Positions 23,283-31,940 of a stretch of 64,000 bases of DNA are shown in pieces. Origin of the DNA: Symsagittifera roscoffensis (lineage: Eukaryota; Xenacoelomorpha; Acoela; Convolutidae); assembly GCF_963678635.1 (NCBI RefSeq), contig NC_087063.1, positions 31,634,599 through 31,698,598 on the forward strand. Direction: 5' to 3'. Position 1 is the stretch's first letter, and the number at the start of each line of letters is the position of its first letter. Below the pieces are notes generated by a model. The model was not told where the DNA came from and searched no databases. It saw only the letters and a list, made by a program, of their open reading frames with translations. Position numbers and translations under genes: made by a program.

Positions 23283-23561
23283 TCCAACTTGGTACAACAA
23301 GAACTAACCAGGCTGGGTATAAACAGCATGGCTCTATTGAACAAGACGGTGAACGTGGCGCCGGACGTCATGGGAAAACTCCGTGACTTGTTGGACAGGG
23401 AAGTGGATAGGCATGATCGTGAATGGATGGAGACCATTTAGCGGTTGACGGTCACCGAGAGAACAGAGAAGAGGCCAGTGTCCATTCGCAGCCGAGGCGT
23501 TGAACGGGATTGCAGGTCGATTGTCAACCAGCTGGTGAGCTCGATGCCGAAGGAGGTCTAG
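23283..23561 (+). other. in-frame spacer between RNase H and integrase, bounded by stop codons
   Basis: The pol frame is interrupted here only by stops: TGA 23280, TAG 23439 and TAG 23559. No frameshift occurs, and the segments between look coding (charged, GC-rich, helical). Each stop could arise by a C-to-T transition in CGA or CAG, although clustering of three within 280 bases is notable. Alternatives are stop readthrough or a separately translated integrase ORF. Confidence 0.6.
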
Positions 23562-26500
23562 TTGAGAACTTCGTTCACTGAATGTGGAACACTGAATCAG
23601 AACCAAACTACTGAGGAAGTCAGGATCAAGTCGAAATCTAGCTTCACGAGGAGAGTGCATTTCACGGATGCAAAGGAAGAATACGAGCCGAGCCCAGATT
23701 GTTCGTCCGTGGACGAGACAATGTCCGGGGAGTCTGATACCTTCGAGCCAGTCAAAGACGACTCGTCTGAGGAGTCAGACACCTTTGAGCCCGTGCAGGA
23801 CGACTTGTCCGGGGAGTCGGGTTTGAAGCGACCGATGGACAGAGTTTTGTCCGGGGAGTCAAGAAACATCTATGACAACTTGGAATATGATGTTGGGAAA
23901 TCAGTCGACTCAAGTGTTGACTCGAGGCCCCAGTCCTGGGACAACACGTCTGAAACAACTTCCAATTCCGATATGTCAGAAATCACAATCCACACCTTAT
24001 TGGTAGACTGGAAGCAGCGCGGGCTGGACCGAGAAACACATCAGGATCCAGACAGGGACAGATACACCTCAGATGAAGAGGGCACTGTGTTAGATAATGC
24101 CGCGGACGAGCTCGAGCTGATAGCAGTTTCGAAACGCCCAACCAGATTGCTGCCACATGGTACGGTCGTCCGTACCAATCTGGAACCATCTGTGCAGGAA
24201 GCGACGCCTTTGAAAAAGATATGGTGTGTCAAGTTGATGGACGATGCTCATGCTCCGGAGATAATGAGTGGGCAAATGAACGTGGTGAAGACGTATTTGA
24301 AAGCCAGGTACAGACTGTCGGATCTCCTAAGGGCTCAACGAAATGACAAAATGACGAGCAGTCTGAAGAGATGGATCGAGAATGGAGCACCAGACAAGGG
24401 AGATTTGGAAGAAGACAGCTACAAAATCCTGAAGCAATTCTACCTGAAGCGAAACGACTTGTTGTACATGAACAAGGACGGAATCGTAGCCTGCAAACGA
24501 AAAGAGGAGGACAAGGTCCTCTATAAATACAATTCAATAGTGTTACCACAGTTGTACCAGACCGAATTGCTCTTTCGCTCACATGATCAGATGGGCCATC
24601 AAGGCGTGGACAAAGTGTATAACAGGATACAGAAACGATTCGAATGGCCGGGATTGAAGAAGGCTTGTGAGAAGTGGATCGCAGCATGCCTGTCATGTCA
24701 GCAGGCGAAGGATCTCAGGAAGCTAAGGTTCCCCCTACAGTCAATAGAGTCGTCAGGTTTCAACGAAGTGGTGCAAATTGATCATCAGAAAATCTGTATG
24801 ACAGCAACGGGCTATAATCAGGTGCTGGTAATGATCGACCATTTTACGAAGTATGCGGAGGCAGCACCCTGCGTGACAGCATCGGCGGAAGAAACATGCG
24901 ATCATTTGATAAATGTGTGGATAGCGAGGCATGGCTGCCCCATCACGTTCCAATCGGACAATGGCAAAGCATTCGTGGGCGATCTCACGAAGGAGTTGAT
25001 GAAAAGGTCGCAGGTAGCGCAGGCCCACTCGACCACTTATCACCCGCAAACGAATGGCCTAGTCGAGAGGCAAAATCGCACACTGGTATCCATGCTGAGA
25101 GTCTATTGCTCGCGTTACATGGATGACTGGGACAAGCACCTGCCGCAAGTGATGGGTGCTTACAACAGCACGGAGCATTCCACCACGGGAATAAGTCCGC
25201 ACATGATGTTAACGGGTCATGAAAAAGCGCTCCCGTTGACGTTTTTCTACCCTGAATATGAGGGGAAGAGGACAGCACCGCAAACGTACGTGCGGGATGT
25301 TATTAGAAGACAGCAGGATCTCAATGACTTATGCAGGAGGAATACGCAACAGGCGCAAATTAGACAAAAAAGGAGGTTTGACAAAAGGACAGCTGATGCG
25401 AAAGCCTACTCAGTTGGCGACTACGTCTGGGTGTTCCAGCAAGTGGTTCCACCAAAAGGAACCAAGAAATTATTAAAGAAATGGCGTGGTCCATTTCAGA
25501 TAACAGAGGTGCACCAAGGAGGTCGTTTCTATCGATGGAGCACTGGAAGAGCAGCTCATTACGAGAATATCAAACCACACAATGCCTCGTCAGAGGATTG
25601 GTGCATCCCAGCGGACATGCAAGAGGGAGACTATTTGATAGTGGATCCTGCTTGTGAAGTGAATGAAAGGGGGACTCGCGACAAGAACGACGGTAATGAG
25701 GTGGTGGACGATTGCGATCTACCACTGGATCTCGAGTTGACCGAGCGAGTAGAGGTGGACGATGAAACTCTACCTTATGCCGAAGAAGACTGGGACTGCC
25801 CGGAACAAACCGAAATTGACAAAGGAATACAGCCTGACTTTCCTCTCACTATGGAAACACGCCAAAGCAAGAGAGGAAAAAACCAGAAGAAATACAATCC
25901 GTACGGCGAGGACTTCGTTGTAGACAGGATAGTAGTGAGTGATGTCATAGACTCGCTGGTGGGACTGGACGAAGTGGCGATGCTAGAAAAAATCGACCTT
26001 GTGAACGATATGGATCAAAATTGGATCGACGATCGATCAGAACCAGAAGTGGAGTTCGAACCAGAAGCGGAACAGACTCATGAGCAAGAACTAACAAACT
26101 TGCGCTTGCTCGAATGGCTCCATGATCTGCCGACAGATCCAAAAGAGACGATCCTGACGATTCAGGACGTCGATAAAGACGGCGTCAAATACATCAGTTA
26201 TGACAATACCGAGTCCAACTGGGTTGCCCCAGATGGTCCTCTACGTGTTCCACAATCCAACCTCAATCTCCTAGACTTTGGGCGATCGACGGGGACGTCG
26301 ATGGATATTTTTGTCCGGGGAGTGGGGGTAGGACTCACCCACACCGAAAATCTGATAATAAAAAAATTGAAATCGGCAAGAGAAACCGGAGAACTAGAGA
26401 CAGAGGGCGAAAATGCTAAAAAACCACCTTTTGGACGAATCTTTGAATCGTATTTTGATCTACCGAACCATTATTCGAACAATATCGTCATAACGGATAG

Positions 26501-26930
26501 CGATTTCATACTCACGGAACGCACGTGCGCCATAGCGATAACCGCGGACGTAAGCTTCAAAACAGCACTAGCGGCTGACTTCAAAAGAGAGTACAAAAAT
26601 ATCGAGTTTTTGTGGAAACAGAGGCCTGGTGTGGGAGGGATGATAGCGTTGCCCCCTGTTGCATCACAGATACCAGGGAAATATTTGTGTTTCCTGGTTA
26701 CCAAGGCCACTGATAGGCAACACGTGAATCCGGAGAGCTTGGTATTGGCCTTGACTCGACTTAGGGATTTCCTGGTTGAGAGAGGTGTGACCTCTCTCTC
26801 GTTACCAGTTTATGATCCCAATAGAGGGAAGCTACACCCGAGACAATTGTACGCTCTTGTGCATGTGATATTTTCAGAAACTGACATAGAAGTTTACTTA
26901 CATAAAAAATACTATCTGAGTATATGCTAA
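23562..26930 (+). CDS. integrase with acidic N-terminal repeats and a C-terminal macro domain
   Basis: Open for 1122 codons; the first ATG is at 23721. Residues about 35-110 (counted from 23562) carry acidic repeats (SDTFEPV.DD, (M/L)SGES three times). The integrase zinc finger (HDQMGH...CLSC) lies near 24590-24700. The catalytic core has D at 24780, D at 24957 and E at 25065, which gives the D,D-35-E spacing. A GPY/F module (KKWRGPFQITEV) is at about 25465-25505. After a ~330-residue acidic linker, residues about 975-1115 read as a macro domain: AIAITADVSFKTALAADFKREY, VGGMIALPP, KYLCFLVTKAT, ALTRLRDFLVERGVTSLSLP, FSETDIEVYLH. The closest pattern I know is the TARG1/OARD1-type ADP-ribosyl hydrolase. 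A lysine in the SFKT segment fits that family, but the aspartate loop (IGCGLD in that type) is replaced. So the ADP-ribose-binding fold is likely and activity uncertain. Confidence 0.85.
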   Translation: MRTSFTECGTLNQNQTTEEVRIKSKSSFTRRVHFTDAKEEYEPSPDCSSVDETMSGESDTFEPVKDDSSEESDTFEPVQDDLSGESGLKRPMDRVLSGESRNIYDNLEYDVGKSVDSSVDSRPQSWDNTSETTSNSDMSEITIHTLLVDWKQRGLDRETHQDPDRDRYTSDEEGTVLDNAADELELIAVSKRPTRLLPHGTVVRTNLEPSVQEATPLKKIWCVKLMDDAHAPEIMSGQMNVVKTYLKARYRLSDLLRAQRNDKMTSSLKRWIENGAPDKGDLEEDSYKILKQFYLKRNDLLYMNKDGIVACKRKEEDKVLYKYNSIVLPQLYQTELLFRSHDQMGHQGVDKVYNRIQKRFEWPGLKKACEKWIAACLSCQQAKDLRKLRFPLQSIESSGFNEVVQIDHQKICMTATGYNQVLVMIDHFTKYAEAAPCVTASAEETCDHLINVWIARHGCPITFQSDNGKAFVGDLTKELMKRSQVAQAHSTTYHPQTNGLVERQNRTLVSMLRVYCSRYMDDWDKHLPQVMGAYNSTEHSTTGISPHMMLTGHEKALPLTFFYPEYEGKRTAPQTYVRDVIRRQQDLNDLCRRNTQQAQIRQKRRFDKRTADAKAYSVGDYVWVFQQVVPPKGTKKLLKKWRGPFQITEVHQGGRFYRWSTGRAAHYENIKPHNASSEDWCIPADMQEGDYLIVDPACEVNERGTRDKNDGNEVVDDCDLPLDLELTERVEVDDETLPYAEEDWDCPEQTEIDKGIQPDFPLTMETRQSKRGKNQKKYNPYGEDFVVDRIVVSDVIDSLVGLDEVAMLEKIDLVNDMDQNWIDDRSEPEVEFEPEAEQTHEQELTNLRLLEWLHDLPTDPKETILTIQDVDKDGVKYISYDNTESNWVAPDGPLRVPQSNLNLLDFGRSTGTSMDIFVRGVGVGLTHTENLIIKKLKSARETGELETEGENAKKPPFGRIFESYFDLPNHYSNNIVITDSDFILTERTCAIAITADVSFKTALAADFKREYKNIEFLWKQRPGVGGMIALPPVASQIPGKYLCFLVTKATDRQHVNPESLVLALTRLRDFLVERGVTSLSLPVYDPNRGKLHPRQLYALVHVIFSETDIEVYLHKKYYLSIC

Positions 26931-26945
26931 GAAATGCATTCAGCG

Positions 26946-27292
26946 GTAAGTGAGTTTTATTAAGTCAACTTGATAGAGGTTAGGATTAAGCTTAGATTAG
27001 GATTAAGTTTTATGTTTTTATGTGATAGTGTAGGTGTGCGATGTTTATGTGTTTATGTTATATTATTGTTATGATATGTTTTATGTTTGTGTCATAAAAG
27101 ACCTGGGGCACTCCAGGTCATCAAGGTGACAGCGCACATTCGTGCTACTCTGAAAAAGGTAAAGGTGGACGATCCACCTTGGTGCTAAAATTTTAAATCG
27201 GAATTGAAAAGAAAATTTCAATGGAGAGTTTTAAAGAATTGAATGATGTTGTATCCAAAAATGATGGTTCTAAGTCGCGACTTATTTTTTAG
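26946..27292 (+). other. possible intron between integrase and the SGNH ORF
   Basis: Fifteen bases after the integrase stop is a consensus donor, CGGTAAGTGAG. An acceptor, CTTATTTTTTAG, lies at 27281-27292. The enclosed 347 bases are AT-rich, unlike the ORFs on either side. Splicing here would not change a protein, but it could mark a spliced subgenomic mRNA leader for the downstream ORF. The alternative is an internal promoter. Confidence 0.35.
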
Positions 27293-27384
27293 ATCTTGAT
27301 TGATCGAAGATTGTTTATTGAATCCATTGAATCGAAACGACACAAGAAGACACTAAACGACAGCAAGAATCAACACGATAAGAA

Positions 27385-29397
27385 ATGGGTGACACGAACG
27401 ATTTCATGGAATTCCTCTCAGCGAGTCTAGGAGCGACTCTAGACGAGATCTATCAGCGGCTGATCGATTGTGATTTCACACGAGAAGACCCGGGGTTGGC
27501 GATGTTTGTGGTCGCGCTCCTTAATGCACTAGGACGAGAGGGTCGAGGGAATCGCCCTACGGAAGTCGTGTTGATGTTGGCCTTCGGTGAGTCCGCGACC
27601 GCCGAGAGAGGTCGAAACCGACTGATGAGATGGCGGCGTGGAGAAATGTCTGGCCACGACCTGGCTCGTGAGCCAGGACTGGGTGAACAGAGGGACCACC
27701 GGCTAGGTGAGATGCCCTTACCCGTCCAACCTGCGCAGCCACTCATTGGAGCGAAGAGACAACGTGATGGGCCAGGCCCGTCACATTCGTTCGACTCTCC
27801 TACAGCCGCTCCTCCATTGAAGAAAGTGAGGGTGAGTGAGATAGAGATCCAGACGTCGGAGACGATCGAGACGCTGGAAAAGAAGGAGAAAGATCAGAGC
27901 GAGCTGTGTGCCAAACTCCAGGAGTATAGGGCAATAGCTCGAGAAAGGGACGAGTGGAAGAAGAAATACGAAGATCTACAGGTGGCTTATAAGGAGGATG
28001 AAATAAAGCACCTGAAGGAGCTGTATAAGGTGAGCCAAGTGTCACCGGAAGTCCTGGCGAGCATGAGATCCTCGGAGGGATCCAACGACACACGCCCCGG
28101 GACAACAGCTCAGGAGCTGTGTATATCGAGAGGGACCGAGGTTCTGGATTTGCGTGCATCGAGAGAGCCCGAGGCTCCTCAGCAGACACGACCGTCTGCT
28201 TCTAGTCAAAGGTTCACGATACCAGACCCTTCTGACACTTACCTCGCCCCTCAGTTCCAAGAATCGTTCAACCAAGTGGCCCGAGCAACAATGGAGGAGA
28301 TCAACCGGACCACTGGACGGACATTGGGTAGGATCGTTCCTTCCCAGCGTCGTGATCAGTCATCAAATAGCTCGGAGCGAGCACCCCACACGATAGCGTC
28401 CTCGAGGTCAGCGCCTGGTGGAGTCTTTCAGAAGTCTCGCGTAGTAGACATTAGGAAGAATCTGATGGCACGTCATCAGTTCACGCAAGTGGCAGCCGAG
28501 CATCCTCGAGCCTGCCTGAATGACATGAGCTGGAACCCCGCCACGAACGACCAGGTAATTCCCCCAGGGAGTCGCCATTTGATCATTGGAGACAGTTTGG
28601 TGAGAGATCTGAATGAGATCTTCGTCAATGGTCAGACTACCATTCTGTCCTTTGGAGGAGCCTCAGTGGCTCAGGTCATCAAAATGATGGAGTTCCAGAG
28701 CGAGGATCACCTGGATACATTAATAATAATGCTGGGGACCAATGACGTCTCGAGAGCCCCCGTGACTCCGGAGAGCAAGTGGGAGCCTCTATTGGTGTGT
28801 CTCTTGAACGAATTGAAAGAAAAGTACAGACCCAAGCTTGTGATCTTGTGCACGATACCACCAAATCCTTTCATGAATGGCAACGTGACGCGGTGGAATG
28901 AAATGACCCGCAGTCTGGTGAGAAACAACCCTGGCGAGTTGCGACTCCTGGATCTCGAGAACATGCTGCGCATGATTGATCACATCGCGCTCACTAGAGA
29001 TGGAGTACACTTCAATACCCAACGAGGGAGTTATTGGATTAATGATGTGTTTCAGACGCAATCGAGGGCGACCGGTTCTCTGGCTCGGACCAGTTCGACC
29101 GGAGGAAGTAGAATAAGGAAAACCGTGCCCGAATCCCTCGTCAACCGTCTAGGGCCCTTGGCAACAGAGACGGTTGCAGCCGCAACCGTTGCTCCGAGCT
29201 CAAACGTGAGAGACAGGCTAGGGACTGCTCCTCCTCCCAGGCCGCAATCGATTGGAAGCCGACTCGGGAGATCAGTGGAACAGAACAACAGGAATAACTC
29301 CCAGACCGCGTCTAGGAGGAACGATCCGCCTGCCACGACAAATCCTGCTTCGATAGCAGGACCGTCTACAAGTACCGTGCCAGCGGATGGAATCTAA
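27385..29397 (+). CDS. SGNH/GDSL hydrolase-like accessory protein (ORF A1)
   Basis: 670 codons from the ATG at 27385. Residues 1-100 are an unrecognised helical domain. Residues about 150-225 form a charged coiled coil (ETIETLEKKEKDQSELC). A disordered linker follows. An SGNH-hydrolase fold spans about 395-560: block I LIIGDSLV (nucleophile Ser404), block II around FGGAS (Gly), block III LGTND (Asn453), and block V DGVHF (Asp539, His542). All four blocks and the catalytic triad are present, so esterase or acyl-hydrolase activity is plausible; the substrate is unknown. The C-terminal ~110 residues are low-complexity (Ser/Arg/Pro). Related esterase domains occur in ORF1 of some CR1-type LINEs, but this ORF sits downstream of integrase in an LTR element. 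Confidence 0.8.
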   Translation: MGDTNDFMEFLSASLGATLDEIYQRLIDCDFTREDPGLAMFVVALLNALGREGRGNRPTEVVLMLAFGESATAERGRNRLMRWRRGEMSGHDLAREPGLGEQRDHRLGEMPLPVQPAQPLIGAKRQRDGPGPSHSFDSPTAAPPLKKVRVSEIEIQTSETIETLEKKEKDQSELCAKLQEYRAIARERDEWKKKYEDLQVAYKEDEIKHLKELYKVSQVSPEVLASMRSSEGSNDTRPGTTAQELCISRGTEVLDLRASREPEAPQQTRPSASSQRFTIPDPSDTYLAPQFQESFNQVARATMEEINRTTGRTLGRIVPSQRRDQSSNSSERAPHTIASSRSAPGGVFQKSRVVDIRKNLMARHQFTQVAAEHPRACLNDMSWNPATNDQVIPPGSRHLIIGDSLVRDLNEIFVNGQTTILSFGGASVAQVIKMMEFQSEDHLDTLIIMLGTNDVSRAPVTPESKWEPLLVCLLNELKEKYRPKLVILCTIPPNPFMNGNVTRWNEMTRSLVRNNPGELRLLDLENMLRMIDHIALTRDGVHFNTQRGSYWINDVFQTQSRATGSLARTSSTGGSRIRKTVPESLVNRLGPLATETVAAATVAPSSNVRDRLGTAPPPRPQSIGSRLGRSVEQNNRNNSQTASRRNDPPATTNPASIAGPSTSTVPADGI

Positions 29398-29460
29398 TCA
29401 GGCAGCGGGCTGCTTTGGAATAGGTCAGATCCTAGTCATTGGGGTCAGTATAAGACGGAG

Positions 29461-31605
29461 ATGTCGGCGAAGTTGAAGATGAATACCTTGACGTGTCGGG
29501 AGGACGCAATGAGAATGACTGGCGGAGAAAGTCCCACAGTATCGCGACTTTATCGGATACCGGGCGTGGATCGGCTGTTAGCAGAGCAGGAGAAATTCAG
29601 CTCCTCGACCTCACTCCGACATGTAGACTTGAATGGATTGCCTCATGACAATGCCTTTGGACCTTTGAACACCCGGTCGCTCACCGATGTTCGAGATAGG
29701 ACCCGGGAAAGGACACCACCTGCTCGCAAGGGCAAATTCCAGACAGAGAACAAGCCCAATAACAAGCATCACAAGATGTACAGGCAGTTCGCTAAACCAC
29801 CCGGTCAGACGCCTGGCGAGTATTCGAGGGACTACCCCCGAACGACAACAGTGGTTGGAGACGATAAGAGATATGGGAAACTGAAGGCCCCAATAGGCGA
29901 TGGCCTTTTTGCAGCTTATGATCCCTTGGACATGAAGGCTGCCAAGTATCTGATTGTGGCCGGCTCCGATTATCTCTACACGCCCCGTTCTCTCTTTTGG
30001 CCCGATGTGATTTTCTTGACGGCACCTAAATTGGACTGGGGACAAGCAATCGGCAAGATGATAAGTGTGCGAAGGGTGGTCAGTATGGAGCCGCAGGTAA
30101 TAGTGGTTGCAGGCTCAAATGATCATCTGCAAAGCAGGGGTTTATTGTCACGTCTGACGGATGGGTCGATCCCGAGTAACGAGGTTATAGGGGAGGCGAT
30201 AATGACACTGCTCTCGGCGATGGCTGAGGTAGAGGCAGCAGCAAGACAACGCTTCACCATGAATGTGGTGAAGGTGATCTTTGTATTGTCACCAGGGTAC
30301 GCTGCATTACCGGAACCCCTCCAATTTGTATATACAATGGTCACAACAATAGCAGAGGGGAGGTTCAATGTGATAATTCCTGCCCCAAACAGAGTAGTGG
30401 ACCCGGACAATTACTACCCGTCCCGATCTGAGCTTCCCGCCGTTTGGGCTGACATTTCGAATGCCATACAGGGGCTCAGAGATTGTAGCACAACTCGGTT
30501 GGTGCTAGATGAGGTTCTGGGGTTGGAGCTGTCCAACTTCGCCAGATTGCTGAAGTTAAGACCAGGGGTAGATGACGATCATCTGTTAGTACAACAGGTG
30601 GCTGATGATCTCTGGTTCAGACAGATGGATCATGCGGAGAATGAGCAGGGAAGGATGATCAGAAAGAACATGACGTCAGCGGAGGAGGACCTCATGGCAA
30701 TGGCTTTGCGTACGAAGCCGCACAACAACGTATGGTTGTATTTGTCACCGAGGCTGTGCACCTTGGGTGAGGACGCGTTCGAGCATGCGCCGGCAATAAT
30801 TAAAGAGATACGCGTGTATCTAAAGAATCTATTTGATGCCCGGGAGTTAGCTGGAGGCAAGATGTTGAAACTGATGCAGGACGTTAACACGATGTCGCTG
30901 GACAAGTTCCAAGCTGACGTGCTGGCCACGAAGGCACAGTATGAACGATCAGATGCTATCTTGGGTGGAATGGGAGTGGGATGGACGCCATCTTTCCTAT
31001 CGACGTGCTATCCGAAGGCATCTAGGAACCTGATCGCGAGTTTCGTCAAGGACATCAGGAAGTTGTCGATTGGCCTGGTGCTAGCCTTATACGTGACATT
31101 TGGTCATGAAAACTTTGTGAAAGGACCGGCAAACCTCTTTACCCAAGCGTTGGCAGATTTGAGATTGGATGGACTCCTGACTCTGATTGCCATGACCTAC
31201 GGTCGACTGGGTGACTTGCTTGTGCCGTTGCGTTACCCTGAACAACTCCTGGGAACAAGTCGCGAGTTCAATGCGCAGTTGGAAACCGCCTCGCTCAGGA
31301 AGACGAAGGATTGGAGGACTCTCCTGCTTCAATACCTCTTGCAACAGAACAGAAGCGTCACGGGAGAAGACAAGGTGGCGACGAACGCAGGCGAATGTAA
31401 GCAGTATTGTGGCATGCCCTTACTAACAGACTTGGCTGTCATGATGTGGATCGATCCGTTGGCTCTGGTCCACGGACTGCGGGAATTCGTCACAGTGGTG
31501 TATGGACCGGTGATAACTTTCGCGTTCCCGGACGTACAAGTAAAGGCATACAGGAATTCGGTGTTGTATGTCAACCTGTATCAGTCGTGGATTGTTCCGT
31601 GCTGA
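29461..31605 (+). CDS. second, diverged SGNH-like accessory protein (ORF A2)
   Basis: 714 codons from the ATG at 29461, 63 bases after A1. A Ser/Arg-rich N-terminus is followed at about residues 160-335 by a Rossmann-like segment with SGNH spacing. YLIVAGSDYLY (Gly168-Ser169-Asp170) stands where GDS is expected. VIVVAGSNDH (Asn220-Asp221) fits block III, and a DPDNYYPSR segment stands near block V. The nucleophile block is rearranged and the final Asp-X-X-His is not evident, so this is probably a non-catalytic paralogue of the A1 domain. Residues 340-714 are helical and unrecognised. The frame ends at TGA 31603. A coding-like continuation exists in the -1 frame to 31940. Confidence 0.65.
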   Translation: MSAKLKMNTLTCREDAMRMTGGESPTVSRLYRIPGVDRLLAEQEKFSSSTSLRHVDLNGLPHDNAFGPLNTRSLTDVRDRTRERTPPARKGKFQTENKPNNKHHKMYRQFAKPPGQTPGEYSRDYPRTTTVVGDDKRYGKLKAPIGDGLFAAYDPLDMKAAKYLIVAGSDYLYTPRSLFWPDVIFLTAPKLDWGQAIGKMISVRRVVSMEPQVIVVAGSNDHLQSRGLLSRLTDGSIPSNEVIGEAIMTLLSAMAEVEAAARQRFTMNVVKVIFVLSPGYAALPEPLQFVYTMVTTIAEGRFNVIIPAPNRVVDPDNYYPSRSELPAVWADISNAIQGLRDCSTTRLVLDEVLGLELSNFARLLKLRPGVDDDHLLVQQVADDLWFRQMDHAENEQGRMIRKNMTSAEEDLMAMALRTKPHNNVWLYLSPRLCTLGEDAFEHAPAIIKEIRVYLKNLFDARELAGGKMLKLMQDVNTMSLDKFQADVLATKAQYERSDAILGGMGVGWTPSFLSTCYPKASRNLIASFVKDIRKLSIGLVLALYVTFGHENFVKGPANLFTQALADLRLDGLLTLIAMTYGRLGDLLVPLRYPEQLLGTSREFNAQLETASLRKTKDWRTLLLQYLLQQNRSVTGEDKVATNAGECKQYCGMPLLTDLAVMMWIDPLALVHGLREFVTVVYGPVITFAFPDVQVKAYRNSVLYVNLYQSWIVPC

Positions 31606-31940
31606 ATTGGGTAGAGCAGAGTGAACTGAGAAGGCTGGCTAGCGACGATAGGCTGTTCGGAAGAATAGCAGAGCCAGGCTGGGTGTTGATGGACTTCAAC
31701 AACCACTTCAAGTGCCGAATGGGCCGTGAGGATCTGTCCCACATCCAGTTTAACCCAAAACTTTGGAATTTGAGACCAGTGGTGAAAGATACCGGAGAGG
31801 CTGTGAGAGTACCTCAATTGCCAGGAGCCTACACACACGCGAAAGAGAATCAGCAAACATGGCTTCCTGGGTCCAGGCCGCTGCCGGACCAATGCCCTCG
31901 ATATCCACCGATAAGAGAAGAGAATGCTGAAGTGGAGTGA
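31580..31940 (+). CDS. -1-frame continuation of ORF A2 (ORF A3)
   Basis: The -1 frame is open from 31407, but convincing coding content begins only near 31580, where A2 runs out (CSVLNWVEQSELRRL, GWVLMDFNNHFKCRMG). It runs to TGA 31938-31940. It has no good start codon of its own, so it is either the C-terminal part of A2 after a -1 frameshift or separated from it by an indel. No canonical slippery heptamer was found at the junction. The end overlaps the A4 start by 17 bases. Function not recognised. Confidence 0.5.

Noticed and set aside
31407-31580. N-terminal ~58 codons of ORF A3 as a separate protein start
   Set aside because: They overlap the A2 frame, lack a proper start and read like an out-of-frame shadow. 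Coding character begins only near 31580.
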